64,000 bases of DNA, taken from NCBI RefSeq assembly GCF_012931845.1, contig NZ_CP051884.1, positions 1,054,001 to 1,118,000 on the forward strand, given 5' to 3'. Positions 1 to 9,237 of the stretch are shown piece by piece. How positions within the stretch are numbered: position 1 is the first letter of the stretch; each line of letters begins with the position of its first letter. The position numbers and the translations under genes are program-made. Source of the stretch: Cellulomonas taurus (lineage in GTDB: Bacteria; Actinomycetota; Actinomycetes; Actinomycetales; Cellulomonadaceae). Under the pieces are notes generated by a model. That model had not been told where the DNA came from and ran no database searches. It worked only from the letters and a program-made list of their open reading frames with translations.

Positions 1-359
1 TGGTCAAGCGCGCCCTGCTCGACCAGACCCTGGTCTCCGGGGTGGGCAACATCTACGCCGACGAGGGTCTGTGGCGGGCCCGGATCCACCCCGAGCACCC
101 GACGCCGGAGTTGAGCGTCGAGCAGGCGCACCGGGTACTGGACGGGGTGGCCGAGGTGATGACCGCCGCGCTGCGCCAGGGTGGCACCAGCTTCGACGCG
201 CTGTACGTGAACGTGAACGGCGCCAGCGGCTACTTCGACCGGTCGCTGGCGGTGTACGGCCAGGGTGGCCGGGCGTGCCCGCGTTGCGGTGCGCCGGTGG
301 TGCGGGAGAAGTTCATGAACCGGTCGAGTCACTTCTGCCCGGTGTGCCAGCCCCGCTGA
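1..359 (+). CDS. mutM: Formamidopyrimidine-DNA glycosylase, C-terminal part (cut by window start)
   Basis: C-terminal 118 codons of Fpg/MutM, the bifunctional base-excision glycosylase and AP lyase that removes 8-oxoguanine and other oxidised purines; the frame begins at base 3 and the N-terminal catalytic proline lies outside the window. Seen: the helix-two-turn-helix segment with GVGNIYADE near the start, and a C-terminal zinc finger of CX2C...CX2C form (CPRCG and CPVCQ) containing the arginine (NRSSHF) that in this family reads the lesion-containing strand. The full family length is about 270-300 residues, so a little over a third is present. Its 3' end overlaps the convergent downstream gene by 47 nt. 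Family assignment is secure; Fpg rather than Nei is favoured by the CXXC finger and the GVGNIYADE motif. Confidence 0.93.
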   Translation, partial: VKRALLDQTLVSGVGNIYADEGLWRARIHPEHPTPELSVEQAHRVLDGVAEVMTAALRQGGTSFDALYVNVNGASGYFDRSLAVYGQGGRACPRCGAPVVREKFMNRSSHFCPVCQPR

Positions 360-1056
360 GCCGGTGCAGCAGCGGGGTGTTGACCCGCCGGGTGAAGAAG
401 TCGATCAGCGGACCGGCGAAGAACGCCGTCATCACGGTGCCGATCCCGACCGGTCCACCCAGGACGATCGCCAGCGCGACGAAGATCAGGTCCTGCGCCA
501 CCCGGATCACCCGGTACCGGACCCGGCTCCGGTCCACCACGATGGGTGCGATCGCGTCATAGGGGGCGGTGCCGATCCCGGCGGTCATGTAGGCCGACGC
601 CCCGGCGGTGAACAGCACGATGCCGACGACGAACAGCCCCGCCTGGGTCAGCCGGGTCGGGTCGGCGGGCACCAGGGGAGCGAGCAGCGCGCTGAACCAC
701 TGGACGAAGAAGCCGGTGAGCACCATGTTCAGCACGGTGCCCAGTCCGATGTAGCGCCGACCCCAGATCAGCACCGGCACGAACAGCAGCAGGTTCACCA
801 CGAGCTGGTAGAGCCCGAGGTCGATCCCGAGGCGGGAGCTGCCGCCGATGTTGGCGGCGGTGAACGGGTCCACCCCGACCGAGGCGCTGAGCAGGGTCGC
901 CGATCCTGCCGCCAGCACCGCGATGCCGAGCACCGCCCAGACAGCCCGACGGACCAGATCGCCGCCGGTGGGCCGCTGCGGCCGGTCGTGCGACGTGAGA
1001 TCGCGCGGCCCGCCCGTGTCCGAGGGCCGGGGGCTCGGCCCGCCCGTGTCCGGCAT
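313..1056 (-). CDS. YczE/YitT-type integral membrane protein
   Basis: A 247-residue polytopic membrane protein. After a hydrophilic, proline-rich N-terminal 30 residues there are five or six hydrophobic helices; the glycine-rich [10 protein letters not shown] segment and the GVDPFTAAN turn are typical of the YczE/YyaS/YitT family, whose substrate is unknown although some members are linked to small-molecule export. The start codon ATG overlaps the stop of the upstream 2-hydroxyacid dehydrogenase by one base (TGATG), so the two are probably translationally coupled. The 3' end runs 47 nt into the convergent mutM. An alternative much longer reading of this frame crosses the dehydrogenase gene antiparallel in phase and was not accepted. 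Function unassigned. Confidence 0.8.
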   Translation of the reverse strand: MPDTGGPSPRPSDTGGPRDLTSHDRPQRPTGGDLVRRAVWAVLGIAVLAAGSATLLSASVGVDPFTAANIGGSSRLGIDLGLYQLVVNLLLFVPVLIWGRRYIGLGTVLNMVLTGFFVQWFSALLAPLVPADPTRLTQAGLFVVGIVLFTAGASAYMTAGIGTAPYDAIAPIVVDRSRVRYRVIRVAQDLIFVALAIVLGGPVGIGTVMTAFFAGPLIDFFTRRVNTPLLHRLSGAGTPGRSDSTGS

Positions 1057-2006
1057 CAGCGCTCGACCGTGTTCCGCAACGGCTCGCCGCGGTGGAAGGC
1101 GGCGATGTTGTCGGACAGCAGGGTGTCCGCGCCGACCGGTCGGCCACCCGCGGCGTGCGGCGTGATCAGCAGGTTCGGCAGGTCCCAGAGCGGGGAGTCC
1201 GACGGCAGCGGCTCGGTGGCGGTGACGTCCAGGGCGGCCGCCGCCAGTCGTCCTTCCCGCAGGGCGTGCAGCAGGGCGCCCTCGTGCACCGTGCTGCCCC
1301 GCCCGACGTTGACGAACACGGCGTGGGCCGGCAGGCGGCGCAGCACGGTGTCGTCGACGATCCGTCGGGTGGCGGTGGTCGCGGGCAGGATGTCGATCAG
1401 CACATCGGTGCGGGGGAGCAGCTCCTGGGCCTCCTCGCGGGTGACGACCGGGTAGCCGGCCCGGTGCCCGGCGGTGGAGGCGATCCCCACCACCTGCGCC
1501 CCGAGCAGGGTCAGCGCGGGAGCCAGCCGTGCCGCGATCGACCCGAAGCCCCAGATCAGTACCCGGGCGCCGGAGAGCGACCCGAAGCCGGATCCGGCGC
1601 TGCCCGGGATCGGCTGCAGCCCGCCGATCTCGCTGGACCAGTCCCGCCGCTGCTGAGCACGGATCGCCTCCGGCAACCGGCGGGCCAGGGCGAGCAGCAG
1701 CGCGAGGGTGTGCTCGGCCACCGGACCGTCGTGCAGCCCGCGCCCGGAGCTGACCACCACCGCCGGGTCGAACCCGGCGGCCAGCACCGCATCCGGTCCG
1801 GCCGCCAACGACTGCACCCAGCGCAACCGGGTCAGGTCCCGGGCGGCCTCGGCGAGCCGGTCGGCGGGGTTGCCCCACACCACCAGGGCGTCGGCGTCGC
1901 GCAGCTCGGCGGGGATCGGTTCGCGGACGTCGTAGCGGGCCGCCCGCACCCCGTCCGGCAGGGTCGGGTCGAGCGCGATCGTGTCCGGGAGCAGCACCAA
2001 CGTCAT
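1056..2006 (-). CDS. D-isomer specific 2-hydroxyacid dehydrogenase
   Basis: 316 residues, the usual length for the family. It is an NAD(P)-dependent oxidoreductase that interconverts 2-hydroxy and 2-oxo acids. Seen: Rossmann motif GFGSIA around residue 153, the catalytic arginine in NVGRGS, the glutamate in TATEPLP and the active-site histidine in ITPHAAGG; these make the Arg-Glu-His triad of the family. The N-terminal domain is short and lacks an ACT domain, so it is not a full SerA-type phosphoglycerate dehydrogenase; glyoxylate/hydroxypyruvate reductase-like activity is the nearest guess but the substrate cannot be read from sequence. It is first in a two-gene unit with the YczE-type membrane protein downstream. 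Confidence 0.88.
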   Translation of the reverse strand: MTLVLLPDTIALDPTLPDGVRAARYDVREPIPAELRDADALVVWGNPADRLAEAARDLTRLRWVQSLAAGPDAVLAAGFDPAVVVSSGRGLHDGPVAEHTLALLLALARRLPEAIRAQQRRDWSSEIGGLQPIPGSAGSGFGSLSGARVLIWGFGSIAARLAPALTLLGAQVVGIASTAGHRAGYPVVTREEAQELLPRTDVLIDILPATTATRRIVDDTVLRRLPAHAVFVNVGRGSTVHEGALLHALREGRLAAAALDVTATEPLPSDSPLWDLPNLLITPHAAGGRPVGADTLLSDNIAAFHRGEPLRNTVER

Positions 2007-2077
2007 GGCAGGAGAGTGGCGCAGCCGGGTCCCGGGCGCCAGCGGCGACGGTGCGGGCTTTGGTCCCGGGTGTTGGC

Positions 2078-2083
2078 TACGAT
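2078..2083 (+). promoter_or_regulatory. -10 element TACGAT of a leaderless response-regulator gene
   Basis: TACGAT lies 6 nt before a GTG that starts the response regulator, with no Shine-Dalgarno between. It is read as a -10 hexamer that places the transcription start on or next to the start codon. Confidence 0.55.
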
Positions 2084-2089
2084 GACCGG

Positions 2090-2773
2090 GTGTCCGCCAC
2101 GAACACCACCCCCGAGCCCGCCCACACCCCTGAGATCTCCGTGATGATCGTCGACGACCACGAGGTCGTGCGACGGGGTATCGCCGAGGTCGTCGAGCGC
2201 GCCGACGGCATGAAGGTCGTCGCCGAGGCGGGATCGGTGGCCGACGGCGTGCGCCGGGCCGGTCTGGTGCACCCCCAGGTGCTGCTGGTCGACCTGCAGT
2301 TGCCGGACGGCACCGGCATCGACCTGATGACCCAGGTGCGGCCGCTGCTGCCCGACGCCCGGGCGATCGTGCTGACCTCCTTCGACGATGACGACGCGCT
2401 GGCCGCCGCGCTGGAGGCCGGGGCCGCCGCCTATCTGCTCAAGAGCGTCCGCGGCGCGGAGATCACCGACGTGATCCGTGCCGTCGCCGCCGGCCGCACC
2501 CTGCTGGACGAGCGCACGGTCACCCGCCGCCGCGCCGGGCACGAGGACCCGACCGAGAACCTCACGCCGAGCGAGCTCAAGGTGCTGGACCTGATCGGCG
2601 ACGGGATGTCGAACCGGGAGATCGCCGAGAAGCTGGGCGTGGCCGAGAAGACGGTGAAGAACCACATCACCTCGCTGCTGTCGAAGATGGGCCTGCAGCG
2701 TCGCACCCAGGTCGCCGCCTGGGTCGCCGCCCGCCGGCACAGCAGCTGGCGCGCGGACACCGGCCAGCACTGA
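2090..2773 (+). CDS. NarL/FixJ-type response regulator
   Basis: A 227-residue two-component response regulator. Receiver domain residues about 17-135 with acidic pocket VDD, phospho-acceptor aspartate near residue 68 (LLVDLQLPDG) and the conserved lysine in LLKSVRG; LuxR-type helix-turn-helix at about 163-212 (LTPSELKVL, NREIAEKLGV, KTVKNHITSLL). A start 39 nt upstream (GTG at 2051) is possible, but the GTG at 2090 directly follows a TANNNT element in the leaderless pattern seen across the window and gives the usual family N-terminus. The gene converges on the GAF-domain histidine kinase 18 bp downstream, its likely partner. The DNA target is unknown; because the kinase sits behind cydC, the cyd genes are an obvious candidate. 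Confidence 0.92.
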   Translation: MSATNTTPEPAHTPEISVMIVDDHEVVRRGIAEVVERADGMKVVAEAGSVADGVRRAGLVHPQVLLVDLQLPDGTGIDLMTQVRPLLPDARAIVLTSFDDDDALAAALEAGAAAYLLKSVRGAEITDVIRAVAAGRTLLDERTVTRRRAGHEDPTENLTPSELKVLDLIGDGMSNREIAEKLGVAEKTVKNHITSLLSKMGLQRRTQVAAWVAARRHSSWRADTGQH

Positions 2774-2791
2774 GCCCGCACCCGCCGGGCG

Positions 2792-4552
2792 TCAGCCCAG
2801 CGGGACCTCCCAGCTCAGCAGCGTGCCCGGCCCCTCCGGCGCGGCGCCGAGGGAGAACGTCCCGCCGTGCTGCCGCGCCCGGGTGGCCAGGTTCCCGGTG
2901 CCGGAGCGCCGGTCCCGCACCGCGGGCAGTCCCAGCCCGTCGTCCCGGACCTCCACCCGGACGGTGCCGGTGGGGCCGGTGCCGGTGACGCAGACCTTCA
3001 CCGACACCGACGACGCGTGGGCGTGCCGGGCGGCGTTCGCCAGGCCCTCGCGCACCACGGCGACCACGTCGTCGCTCTTGTCCGGGCCGATCCGCTCGTC
3101 CACCAGGTCGGCGATGATGTAGTCGCTGTCGGCGACGGTCTCACCGTCCATCTCCACGATCAGGGACGGGGCGAAACCGAGGCCGGTGCGGGCGAGGGAC
3201 GCCTCGCGCCGGAGCCGCTCGATGATGCCGGTGGCGGCGTCCGGGTCGCGCAGCGCGTAGACGATCTGCCGGATCTGTCGCACCGAGGCGTCGACGTTGT
3301 CCAGCGCTTCCTCGACGATGCTGGTCAGCTCCGCGGGATCGACTCCCCGGGCGGAGCGGCGACGGACCGTCTCCAGCTGCATGCCGGTGGCGAACAGCTG
3401 CTGGATCGCCAGGTCGTGCAGATCGCGGGCGATCCGCTCCCGCTCGTCCAGCAGCGCCGCGACGTCCTGCGCGTGCCGGGCCTCGGCGAGCACGAACGCC
3501 AGGGCGGCCTGGGCGGCGAAGGACTCGGCCGTGGCCAGGTCATGCGGCGCGAACACCGGCGCGCCGACCCGGCGCAGCAGGATGAGCACACCGACGCCGC
3601 GGCCCGAGGTCTGCAACGGCGCGAAGATCGCCGACCCGAAGGCCCGCATCGCCGGGATCTTCACCTGCCGGGACGCCGAGATGGACTCGACCAGCATCCC
3701 GGAGCCCTCGGTCAGCACCGCCCAGGAGCTGCCGTCCCGGGGGAGGACGGCGCCGATCAGACTCTGCGCGTTGTGCCCGTCGGCCAGTTCGATCAGCAGC
3801 TCGTCGCCCACTCCTGGCAGGGCCAGGGCGGCGGCATCGGCGTCGGCGACCTCCCGGGCGGTGGCGGCGATGTGCGCCAGCGCCTCCTCCTCGTCGGCGC
3901 CGGACAGCAGCATCGTGGTGATCTCCTGGCCGGCCCGCAGCCAGTGCTCGCGGCGGGCGCCCTCGGAGTAGAGCTGCGCATTGGCGACCGCGACACCGGC
4001 GGTGGCGGCCAGCGCGATCACCGTGGTCTCGTCCTGGTCGGTGAACCCGCCGGACTTCTCCGCCAGGTACAGGTAGCCGTACACCTGATCGCGGACCCGG
4101 ACCGCTGCGCCGAGGAACGACCCCATCGGCGGGTGCTCGCGCGGCCAGCCCTCGAACGCCGGGTGCTGGGTCAGGTCGGCCAGCCGCAGCACGCCGGTGT
4201 CCGGGATCCGGCTCAGGACACCCCGGGCGTGCGGCGGGTGGCCCATCATCGCGGCGAGCTGTGCGGGCACGCCAGCCTGGACGAAGGTGGTGGACTCGCC
4301 GCGGGAGTCGAGGACGTTGATCGCACCGTAGGTGGCGCCGGTCAGCTCCACGGACACCCGGACGAACCGCTCCAGCACGGTGGGCAGCTCCAGGTCCGAT
4401 GCCACCGACAGCACGGCGTCCAGCAGGTCGCTCAGGTGGTCGCCGGAGTCGACACCGGAGACCACCTCGACCCGGGGCCGACCGTCGGGGTCGGTGAGGT
4501 GGATCGTCGTGGTGACGCCGTGGCCGGGGTGCCTGGTCAGGTTCTCGGTCAT
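2792..4552 (-). CDS. GAF-domain sensor histidine kinase (DevS/NarX-like class)
   Basis: 586 residues, no membrane helices, so a cytoplasmic sensor. Two tandem GAF domains at about 45-195 and 215-360, then a HisKA_3 dimerisation/phospho-acceptor helix (ERIARDLHDLAIQQLF, His near residue 379) and a C-terminal ATPase domain with N-box (REGLANAARHAHA) and G1 box (VRDDGLGLP). The arrangement resembles the DevS/DosT oxygen and redox sensors of mycobacteria; whether either GAF domain binds haem or another ligand cannot be told. It starts 26 bp after the stop of cydC on the same strand, with no terminator visible, so it is likely the last gene of the cyd operon. Its likely partner regulator is encoded convergently at 2090-2773. 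Confidence 0.9.
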   Translation of the reverse strand: MTENLTRHPGHGVTTTIHLTDPDGRPRVEVVSGVDSGDHLSDLLDAVLSVASDLELPTVLERFVRVSVELTGATYGAINVLDSRGESTTFVQAGVPAQLAAMMGHPPHARGVLSRIPDTGVLRLADLTQHPAFEGWPREHPPMGSFLGAAVRVRDQVYGYLYLAEKSGGFTDQDETTVIALAATAGVAVANAQLYSEGARREHWLRAGQEITTMLLSGADEEEALAHIAATAREVADADAAALALPGVGDELLIELADGHNAQSLIGAVLPRDGSSWAVLTEGSGMLVESISASRQVKIPAMRAFGSAIFAPLQTSGRGVGVLILLRRVGAPVFAPHDLATAESFAAQAALAFVLAEARHAQDVAALLDERERIARDLHDLAIQQLFATGMQLETVRRRSARGVDPAELTSIVEEALDNVDASVRQIRQIVYALRDPDAATGIIERLRREASLARTGLGFAPSLIVEMDGETVADSDYIIADLVDERIGPDKSDDVVAVVREGLANAARHAHASSVSVKVCVTGTGPTGTVRVEVRDDGLGLPAVRDRRSGTGNLATRARQHGGTFSLGAAPEGPGTLLSWEVPLG

Positions 4553-4578
4553 GCGTCGTCCTGCCCTCGTCTGGTGTG

Positions 4579-6351
4579 TCAGCCGGCGGCGCGGATCAGC
4601 TCGGCGGCGTGGGCCTCACGGTACTGGGGATTGTCGGCCACCAGCTGCTGGTGCGTCCCGCGTGCCGCGACCCGGCCACCGTCCAGCAGCAGCACCTCGT
4701 CCGCCGCCGCCAGGGCCGCCAGCCGGTGCGTCACCACCAGGACACCCCGGTCGTCGGTGGCCCGGCCCAGCAGGTCGCCCACCAGCCGGTCGGCGGTGCC
4801 GGGGTCGAGGTGCTCGGCGGGTTCGTCGATCAGCAGCAGCGGGGCCGGGGACAGCAGTGCCCGGGCCAGCAGCAGCCGCCGTCGTTCACCGCCGGAGACG
4901 GTGCGTGCGTCCGAGCCCAGTGCCGTCTGTACCCCGTCCGGCAGCCCGGTGAGCCAGTCGCCCAGTCCGGCGGTCCGGAGGGCCGCGCGTGCCTCGTCCT
5001 CGGTGGCCGACCCGCGGGCCACCCGGAGGTTCTCCAGCACCGTGGTCTCGAAGACGTGGGCGTCCTCGGTGGTCAGGGACAGCCGTGCCAGCCGGGCACC
5101 GGCATCGGTGGCGCTCAGCGGCACCCCGTCGAGCAGCAGGTCGCCGCCCCGTGCCGGGAGGAATCCGGCCAGGGTGAGCAGCAAGGTGGTCTTGCCGATC
5201 CCGGAGGGACCGACCACCGCCACCGATCGTCCCGGTCGCAGGTCCAGGTCCAGCCCGGTCAGCAGCGGCTCGCGGCCGGGCCAACCGATGGCGAGGTCAC
5301 GGGCGATGAGGGTGGGACCGTCGCCCGCCGGGACGTCCACCGGCAGGGGCTGTTGGTCGGCGACCGGCTCCGGCGCACCGTCGGCGGCGTCGAGCAGCGC
5401 CATCAGCCGGGCGGCGGCGGTCCGGGAGCGGTGCACCTGGATCGCTGCGGCCGGCAGCACGCTGGTCGCCTCGAAGGCCGCCAGCGGGGTCAGCACCAGC
5501 ACCGCGAGCTCCACCGGGGCGATCTGTCCGGCGGTGAGGGCGGGGATCCCGGTCAGGAGGGCGCCGAGCACCGCGATGCCGATCGCCAGGTTGCCCAGAG
5601 CGGCGGCCAGAGCGGCGGGCCCGGCACCGGCGTCGGTGGCGTGGGCCAGATCGGCGTCCGCGGCGCGCAGCCGGTCGAGCTCGTCCGAGGTCCGGCCCTG
5701 GACCGCCAGGGGCCCGGCATCGTCCAGGAGCCCGAGCGCGGTGGCGGCCATCCGGGAGCGGGCGTCGGCGGCGCGCTCCTCGGTGGCGCGGGCGGCCCGC
5801 TGGGCGAGCCACGGGGCGACCACACCGGCGAGCACCAGGCAGAGCGCGAGGATCGCGGCCGACACCGGCAGGAACGCCGCCATCGCGGCGACCGTGCCGA
5901 CCCCGAGCACCAGCGCGACGGTGGCGGGGAGCAACCCGCGCACGACCACATCGCCCACCGCGTCCACATCCGCACCGACCCGGGCCAGCAGGTCCCCCCG
6001 GCGCACCGCGAGGGTGGCCTCCGGTCGACCGGTGGCGAGCCGCTGGTAGAGCGTGGTGCGCAGGGTGGTCATCCCGCGCAGCGCCACATCGTGCGAGACC
6101 AGGCGGTCCAGGTAGCGGAACAGGCCGCGGCCGATGCCGAACGCCCGCACCCCCACGGTGGCGACCGACAGGGTGAGCACCGGCGGCATCTGGGACGCCC
6201 GGGTGATCAGCCACGCGGACACGGCCGCCAGGGCGACGGCGCAGCCCAGGGCCAGCGTGCCGAGCAGAGCGGACAACGCGAACCGGCGACGGTCCACGTC
6301 CAGCAGGGCGACGGCGCGCCACAGCGGATCGGTGCGGCGACCGGCGCTCAT
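4579..6351 (-). CDS. cydC: CydC, thiol-reductant ABC exporter subunit
   Basis: 590 residues: an N-terminal six-helix ABC membrane domain (to about residue 310) fused to a nucleotide-binding domain. In E. coli CydDC exports cysteine and glutathione to the periplasm and is needed to mature cytochrome bd; the actinobacterial thiol may differ. Seen: Walker A GPSGIGKTT, signature VSGGERRR, Walker B LLLIDEPAEHLD, H-loop VTHR. The expected Q-loop position reads TTEDAHVF, with glutamate-aspartate where most ABC proteins have glutamine, a substitution common in CydC. Its ATG overlaps the cydD stop by 4 nt (ATGA), implying coupled translation and a CydD-CydC heterodimer. Confidence 0.93.
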   Translation of the reverse strand: MSAGRRTDPLWRAVALLDVDRRRFALSALLGTLALGCAVALAAVSAWLITRASQMPPVLTLSVATVGVRAFGIGRGLFRYLDRLVSHDVALRGMTTLRTTLYQRLATGRPEATLAVRRGDLLARVGADVDAVGDVVVRGLLPATVALVLGVGTVAAMAAFLPVSAAILALCLVLAGVVAPWLAQRAARATEERAADARSRMAATALGLLDDAGPLAVQGRTSDELDRLRAADADLAHATDAGAGPAALAAALGNLAIGIAVLGALLTGIPALTAGQIAPVELAVLVLTPLAAFEATSVLPAAAIQVHRSRTAAARLMALLDAADGAPEPVADQQPLPVDVPAGDGPTLIARDLAIGWPGREPLLTGLDLDLRPGRSVAVVGPSGIGKTTLLLTLAGFLPARGGDLLLDGVPLSATDAGARLARLSLTTEDAHVFETTVLENLRVARGSATEDEARAALRTAGLGDWLTGLPDGVQTALGSDARTVSGGERRRLLLARALLSPAPLLLIDEPAEHLDPGTADRLVGDLLGRATDDRGVLVVTHRLAALAAADEVLLLDGGRVAARGTHQQLVADNPQYREAHAAELIRAAG

Positions 6352-8147
6352 CGCCGCTCCTCCGGGGTGGCGGGCGCAGCCGAGGTCGGCGACGGGGTGG
6401 CGGGCGCAGCCGAGGTCGGCGACGGGGTGGCGGGCGCAGCCGAGGTCGGCGACGGGGTGGTGGCCGACGGCGCGGGTGAGCCGGGCGCGACGGTCTCGGC
6501 GTGCACGGTCACGACGGTGTCCGCCAGCGCGATCAGCGAGGGTCGGTGGGCGACCAGCAGCACGGTGCGGCCCTCGGCGCGCAGGCGGCGCACGGTGTCC
6601 AACACCACCCGCTCACCGGCGGCATCCAGGTGCGCGGTCGGCTCGTCGAGCACCACCACCGGGGCGTCGGACAGCAGGGCCCGGGTCAGGGCCACGCGCT
6701 GGCGTTGGCCGACGCTCAGCCCGGCTCCGCCACGACCCAGGTCCGTGTCCCAGCCGTACGGCAGTCCGGCGACCACGGAGTCCAGGCCGGTCAGGGCGGC
6801 GGCCCGGTCGCGGCCGGCGGTGTCGGTGGTCGTGTCGCCCCGGACCAAGCGGTCCAGGGTCGCGGGCTCCAATACGGGACGCTGCGGCAGCCAGGCGATC
6901 TGGGACCAGTAACCGCGCTGGTCGATCTCGGCCAGCGGGTGCACGGTGCCGTCGGCGTCGATCAGCTCGGCGGACCCGGAGTCGGGGCGCAGCAGTCCGA
7001 GCAGCACCTCGATGGTGGTCGACTTCCCGCCACCGCTGGGGCCGGTGACCGCCACCGTGCTGCCCGGGGCGAGCGTCAGGTCCAGATGCGCGGGTGCGAG
7101 CTGGTCCCGGCCGGGGGCGCGCACCGTGACGTCGGTGAGTCGGATCGTGGTCGAGCGCAGGTCGGGGGCGGGACGGCTGCCGGTCGGCGGCAGGGGGGTC
7201 TCCAGCACCTCGAAGACCTGCTCGGCCGCCGCCACCCCGTCGGTGGAGGCATGGAACTGGGCACCGACCTGCCGCAGCGGCCAGTACACCTCGGGCGCCA
7301 GGATCAGCACCGCCAGCCCGTCGACCAGGGTCATGTTCCCGTAGACCAGGCGCAGGCCGATGCTGACAGCGACCAGGGCGACCGACAGGGTGGTGAGCAG
7401 TTCGAGCGCCATCCCGGAGAGGAAGGCGATCCGCAGCGTGCCCATCGTCGCCTTGCGGTGGGCGTCGCCCAGCGCCTGCACCCGGCGCGCCGGGCCGCGC
7501 TCGCGTCCGAACGCGCGCAGCGTGGCGATCCCGGCGATCAGGTCGAGCACCTGGGAGCCGAGGCGCTGCATCACCACCAGTCCGCGCTCGGAACGGCCCT
7601 GGGTGAGCTGCCCGATCAGCACCATGAAGATCGGGATCAGCGGCAGCGTGCCCGCGGCGATCACCGCGCTCAGCCAGTCGAGCCGCAGGATCACCACCAG
7701 GGTGGCCGGCGTGACGGTGGCGGACAGCACCAGCTGCGGCAAATACTTCACGAAGTAGGCGTCCAGGGCGTCCAGTCCGCGGGTGGACAGCGTGACCACC
7801 CGCGGACCGGCGCCCTCGGCCAGCCAGCGCGGACCCAGGACGGCGGCCCGGGCCACCACCTGTTCCCGCAGCTCGGCGACGGCACGGGTCGCCGAACGAT
7901 GCGCGTACCGCTCCTGCACCCCGGTGGCCAGGGCGCGCAGGGCGATCACGACGGTGAGCCACCCGATCCTCGGCAGCAGCTCCGACAGCGGGGCACCGTC
8001 GTGCGCCGCCGCGGCGAGCACCTGCGCGAGCAGGATCGCCTGGGCGACGACGAGCGCCGCGGTCAGGATGCCGAGCGCGACCGTGAGGGCCAGATAGCCC
8101 CGGGCGGCCCGGGCGTAACGCAGCAGACGAGGATCGAGCGGCTTCAC
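6348..8147 (-). CDS. cydD: CydD, thiol-reductant ABC exporter subunit
   Basis: 599 residues, partner half of the CydDC exporter. Membrane domain to about residue 315, then an ATPase domain with Walker A GPSGGGKST, Q-loop WLPQRPVLEP, signature LSVGQRQRV and Walker B VVVLDEPTAHLD. The last 40 residues are an unusual proline-, serine- and alanine-rich tail made of a decapeptide repeat (SPTSAAPATP three times), encoded by a perfect 30-bp tandem repeat. The tail lies after the ATPase core, so it should be dispensable for catalysis. The gene follows cydB by 16 bp and overlaps cydC by 4 nt. Confidence 0.93.
   Translation of the reverse strand: MKPLDPRLLRYARAARGYLALTVALGILTAALVVAQAILLAQVLAAAAHDGAPLSELLPRIGWLTVVIALRALATGVQERYAHRSATRAVAELREQVVARAAVLGPRWLAEGAGPRVVTLSTRGLDALDAYFVKYLPQLVLSATVTPATLVVILRLDWLSAVIAAGTLPLIPIFMVLIGQLTQGRSERGLVVMQRLGSQVLDLIAGIATLRAFGRERGPARRVQALGDAHRKATMGTLRIAFLSGMALELLTTLSVALVAVSIGLRLVYGNMTLVDGLAVLILAPEVYWPLRQVGAQFHASTDGVAAAEQVFEVLETPLPPTGSRPAPDLRSTTIRLTDVTVRAPGRDQLAPAHLDLTLAPGSTVAVTGPSGGGKSTTIEVLLGLLRPDSGSAELIDADGTVHPLAEIDQRGYWSQIAWLPQRPVLEPATLDRLVRGDTTTDTAGRDRAAALTGLDSVVAGLPYGWDTDLGRGGAGLSVGQRQRVALTRALLSDAPVVVLDEPTAHLDAAGERVVLDTVRRLRAEGRTVLLVAHRPSLIALADTVVTVHAETVAPGSPAPSATTPSPTSAAPATPSPTSAAPATPSPTSAAPATPEERR
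6364..6460. repeat. Three perfect 30-bp tandem repeats in the 3' end of cydD
   Basis: Units at 6364-6393, 6394-6423 and 6424-6453 are identical, followed by a 7-bp partial copy. Each unit encodes one decapeptide of the CydD tail. Because the unit is a multiple of three, gain or loss of copies changes tail length without a frameshift. There are no spacers, so this is not a CRISPR array. Confidence 0.95.
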
Positions 8148-8163
8148 AGGGTGAGTGTCTCCG

Positions 8164-9222
8164 TCAGACCTGAGCGGTGGCGGACGGCTCGTCCTTGCGC
8201 GCGGTGACCTGCGCGAAGGTCAGGCCGGTGTGCTCCGGGATGTGCTCGGCGGAGATCCGCTTGCGGAACACCCAGTAGGTCCAGCCCTGGTAGAGCAGCA
8301 CCAGCGGGGTGAGGAACCCGGCGACCCAGGTCATCACGGTGAGGGTGTACGGGGTGGAGGACGCCTCGGCGATGGTGAGCGAGTTCGCCGGGTCCAGCGC
8401 GGGCATCACGTCCGGGTACATCGACCCGAAGATCAGCACCACGGCCGCCACGATCACGACGGCGGAGGCGATGAACGCCCAGCCCTCGCGCCGCATCCGG
8501 GTGGTGACCACCACCGCGACCAGGCCCAGGGCGGCGACCACGACGGCGGCCCAGGTCCAGGCGACCGAGAAGGCCAGCTGCGCCCAGATCGCCCAGGCGG
8601 CGGCGACCACCAGGGTGACGACGGAGAGCGAGGACGCGACCTTGCCCGCCTTCTCGTGGATCTCACCGGAGGTCTTCAGTGCCAGGAAGATCGCGCCGTG
8701 CGTGACGAACAGCAGGGCGGTCGTCGCACCGCCGAGCAGGGCGAAGGGGTTGAGCAGGGCGAAGAACCCGCCGACGTACTGGTGGTTCGCGTCCAGCTCG
8801 ACGCCGCGCACCAGGTTCGCGAAGGCCACGCCCCACAGGATCGCCGGGGCGTAGGAGCCGAAGACGATCGCCCGGTCCACCCACGCGCGCCAGGTGTCGG
8901 AGTTGATCTTCCCGCGCCACTCGAAGGCGACCACTCGGACGATCAGCGCCGCCAGGATCAGCAGCAGGGCCAGGTAGAAGCCGGAGAACATCGTGGCGTA
9001 CCACTCCGGGAAGGCCGCGAAGGTGGCACCACCGGCGGTGAGCAGCCACACCTCGTTGCCGTCCCACACCGGGCCGATGGTGTTGATCATCACGCGACGG
9101 TTCTTGTCGTCTTTGCCGAGGAACGGCAGCAACATGCCCACGCCGAAGTCGAAGCCCTCCAGGACGAGGTAACCCGTCCACAGGACTGCGATCAGCACGA
9201 ACCACAGGATCGAGAGGTCCAT
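8164..9222 (-). CDS. cydB: Cytochrome bd ubiquinol/menaquinol oxidase subunit II
   Basis: 352 residues with about eight or nine hydrophobic helices, the expected size for CydB, the smaller structural subunit of cytochrome bd terminal oxidase, which reduces oxygen to water at low oxygen tension using quinol. The N-terminus (LWFVLIAVLWTGYLVLEGFDFGVG shape, with the conserved EGFDFGVGML run) and the internal GNEVWLLTAGGATFAAFP segment are diagnostic. It begins 15 bp after the cydA stop and is followed by cydD 16 bp later, so cydABDC is one transcription unit. Confidence 0.96.
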   Translation of the reverse strand: MDLSILWFVLIAVLWTGYLVLEGFDFGVGMLLPFLGKDDKNRRVMINTIGPVWDGNEVWLLTAGGATFAAFPEWYATMFSGFYLALLLILAALIVRVVAFEWRGKINSDTWRAWVDRAIVFGSYAPAILWGVAFANLVRGVELDANHQYVGGFFALLNPFALLGGATTALLFVTHGAIFLALKTSGEIHEKAGKVASSLSVVTLVVAAAWAIWAQLAFSVAWTWAAVVVAALGLVAVVVTTRMRREGWAFIASAVVIVAAVVLIFGSMYPDVMPALDPANSLTIAEASSTPYTLTVMTWVAGFLTPLVLLYQGWTYWVFRKRISAEHIPEHTGLTFAQVTARKDEPSATAQV

Positions 9223-9237
9223 GTCGGTACTCCGGTC

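Noticed and set aside
2867-6049. 1060-codon open frame on the plus strand over the kinase and cydC
   Set aside because: Antisense shadow of two clear genes; compositionally skewed and without domain features.
6364-6460. Short tandem repeats as a CRISPR array
   Set aside because: Units are contiguous with no spacers and lie inside the cydD reading frame; no cas genes are present.
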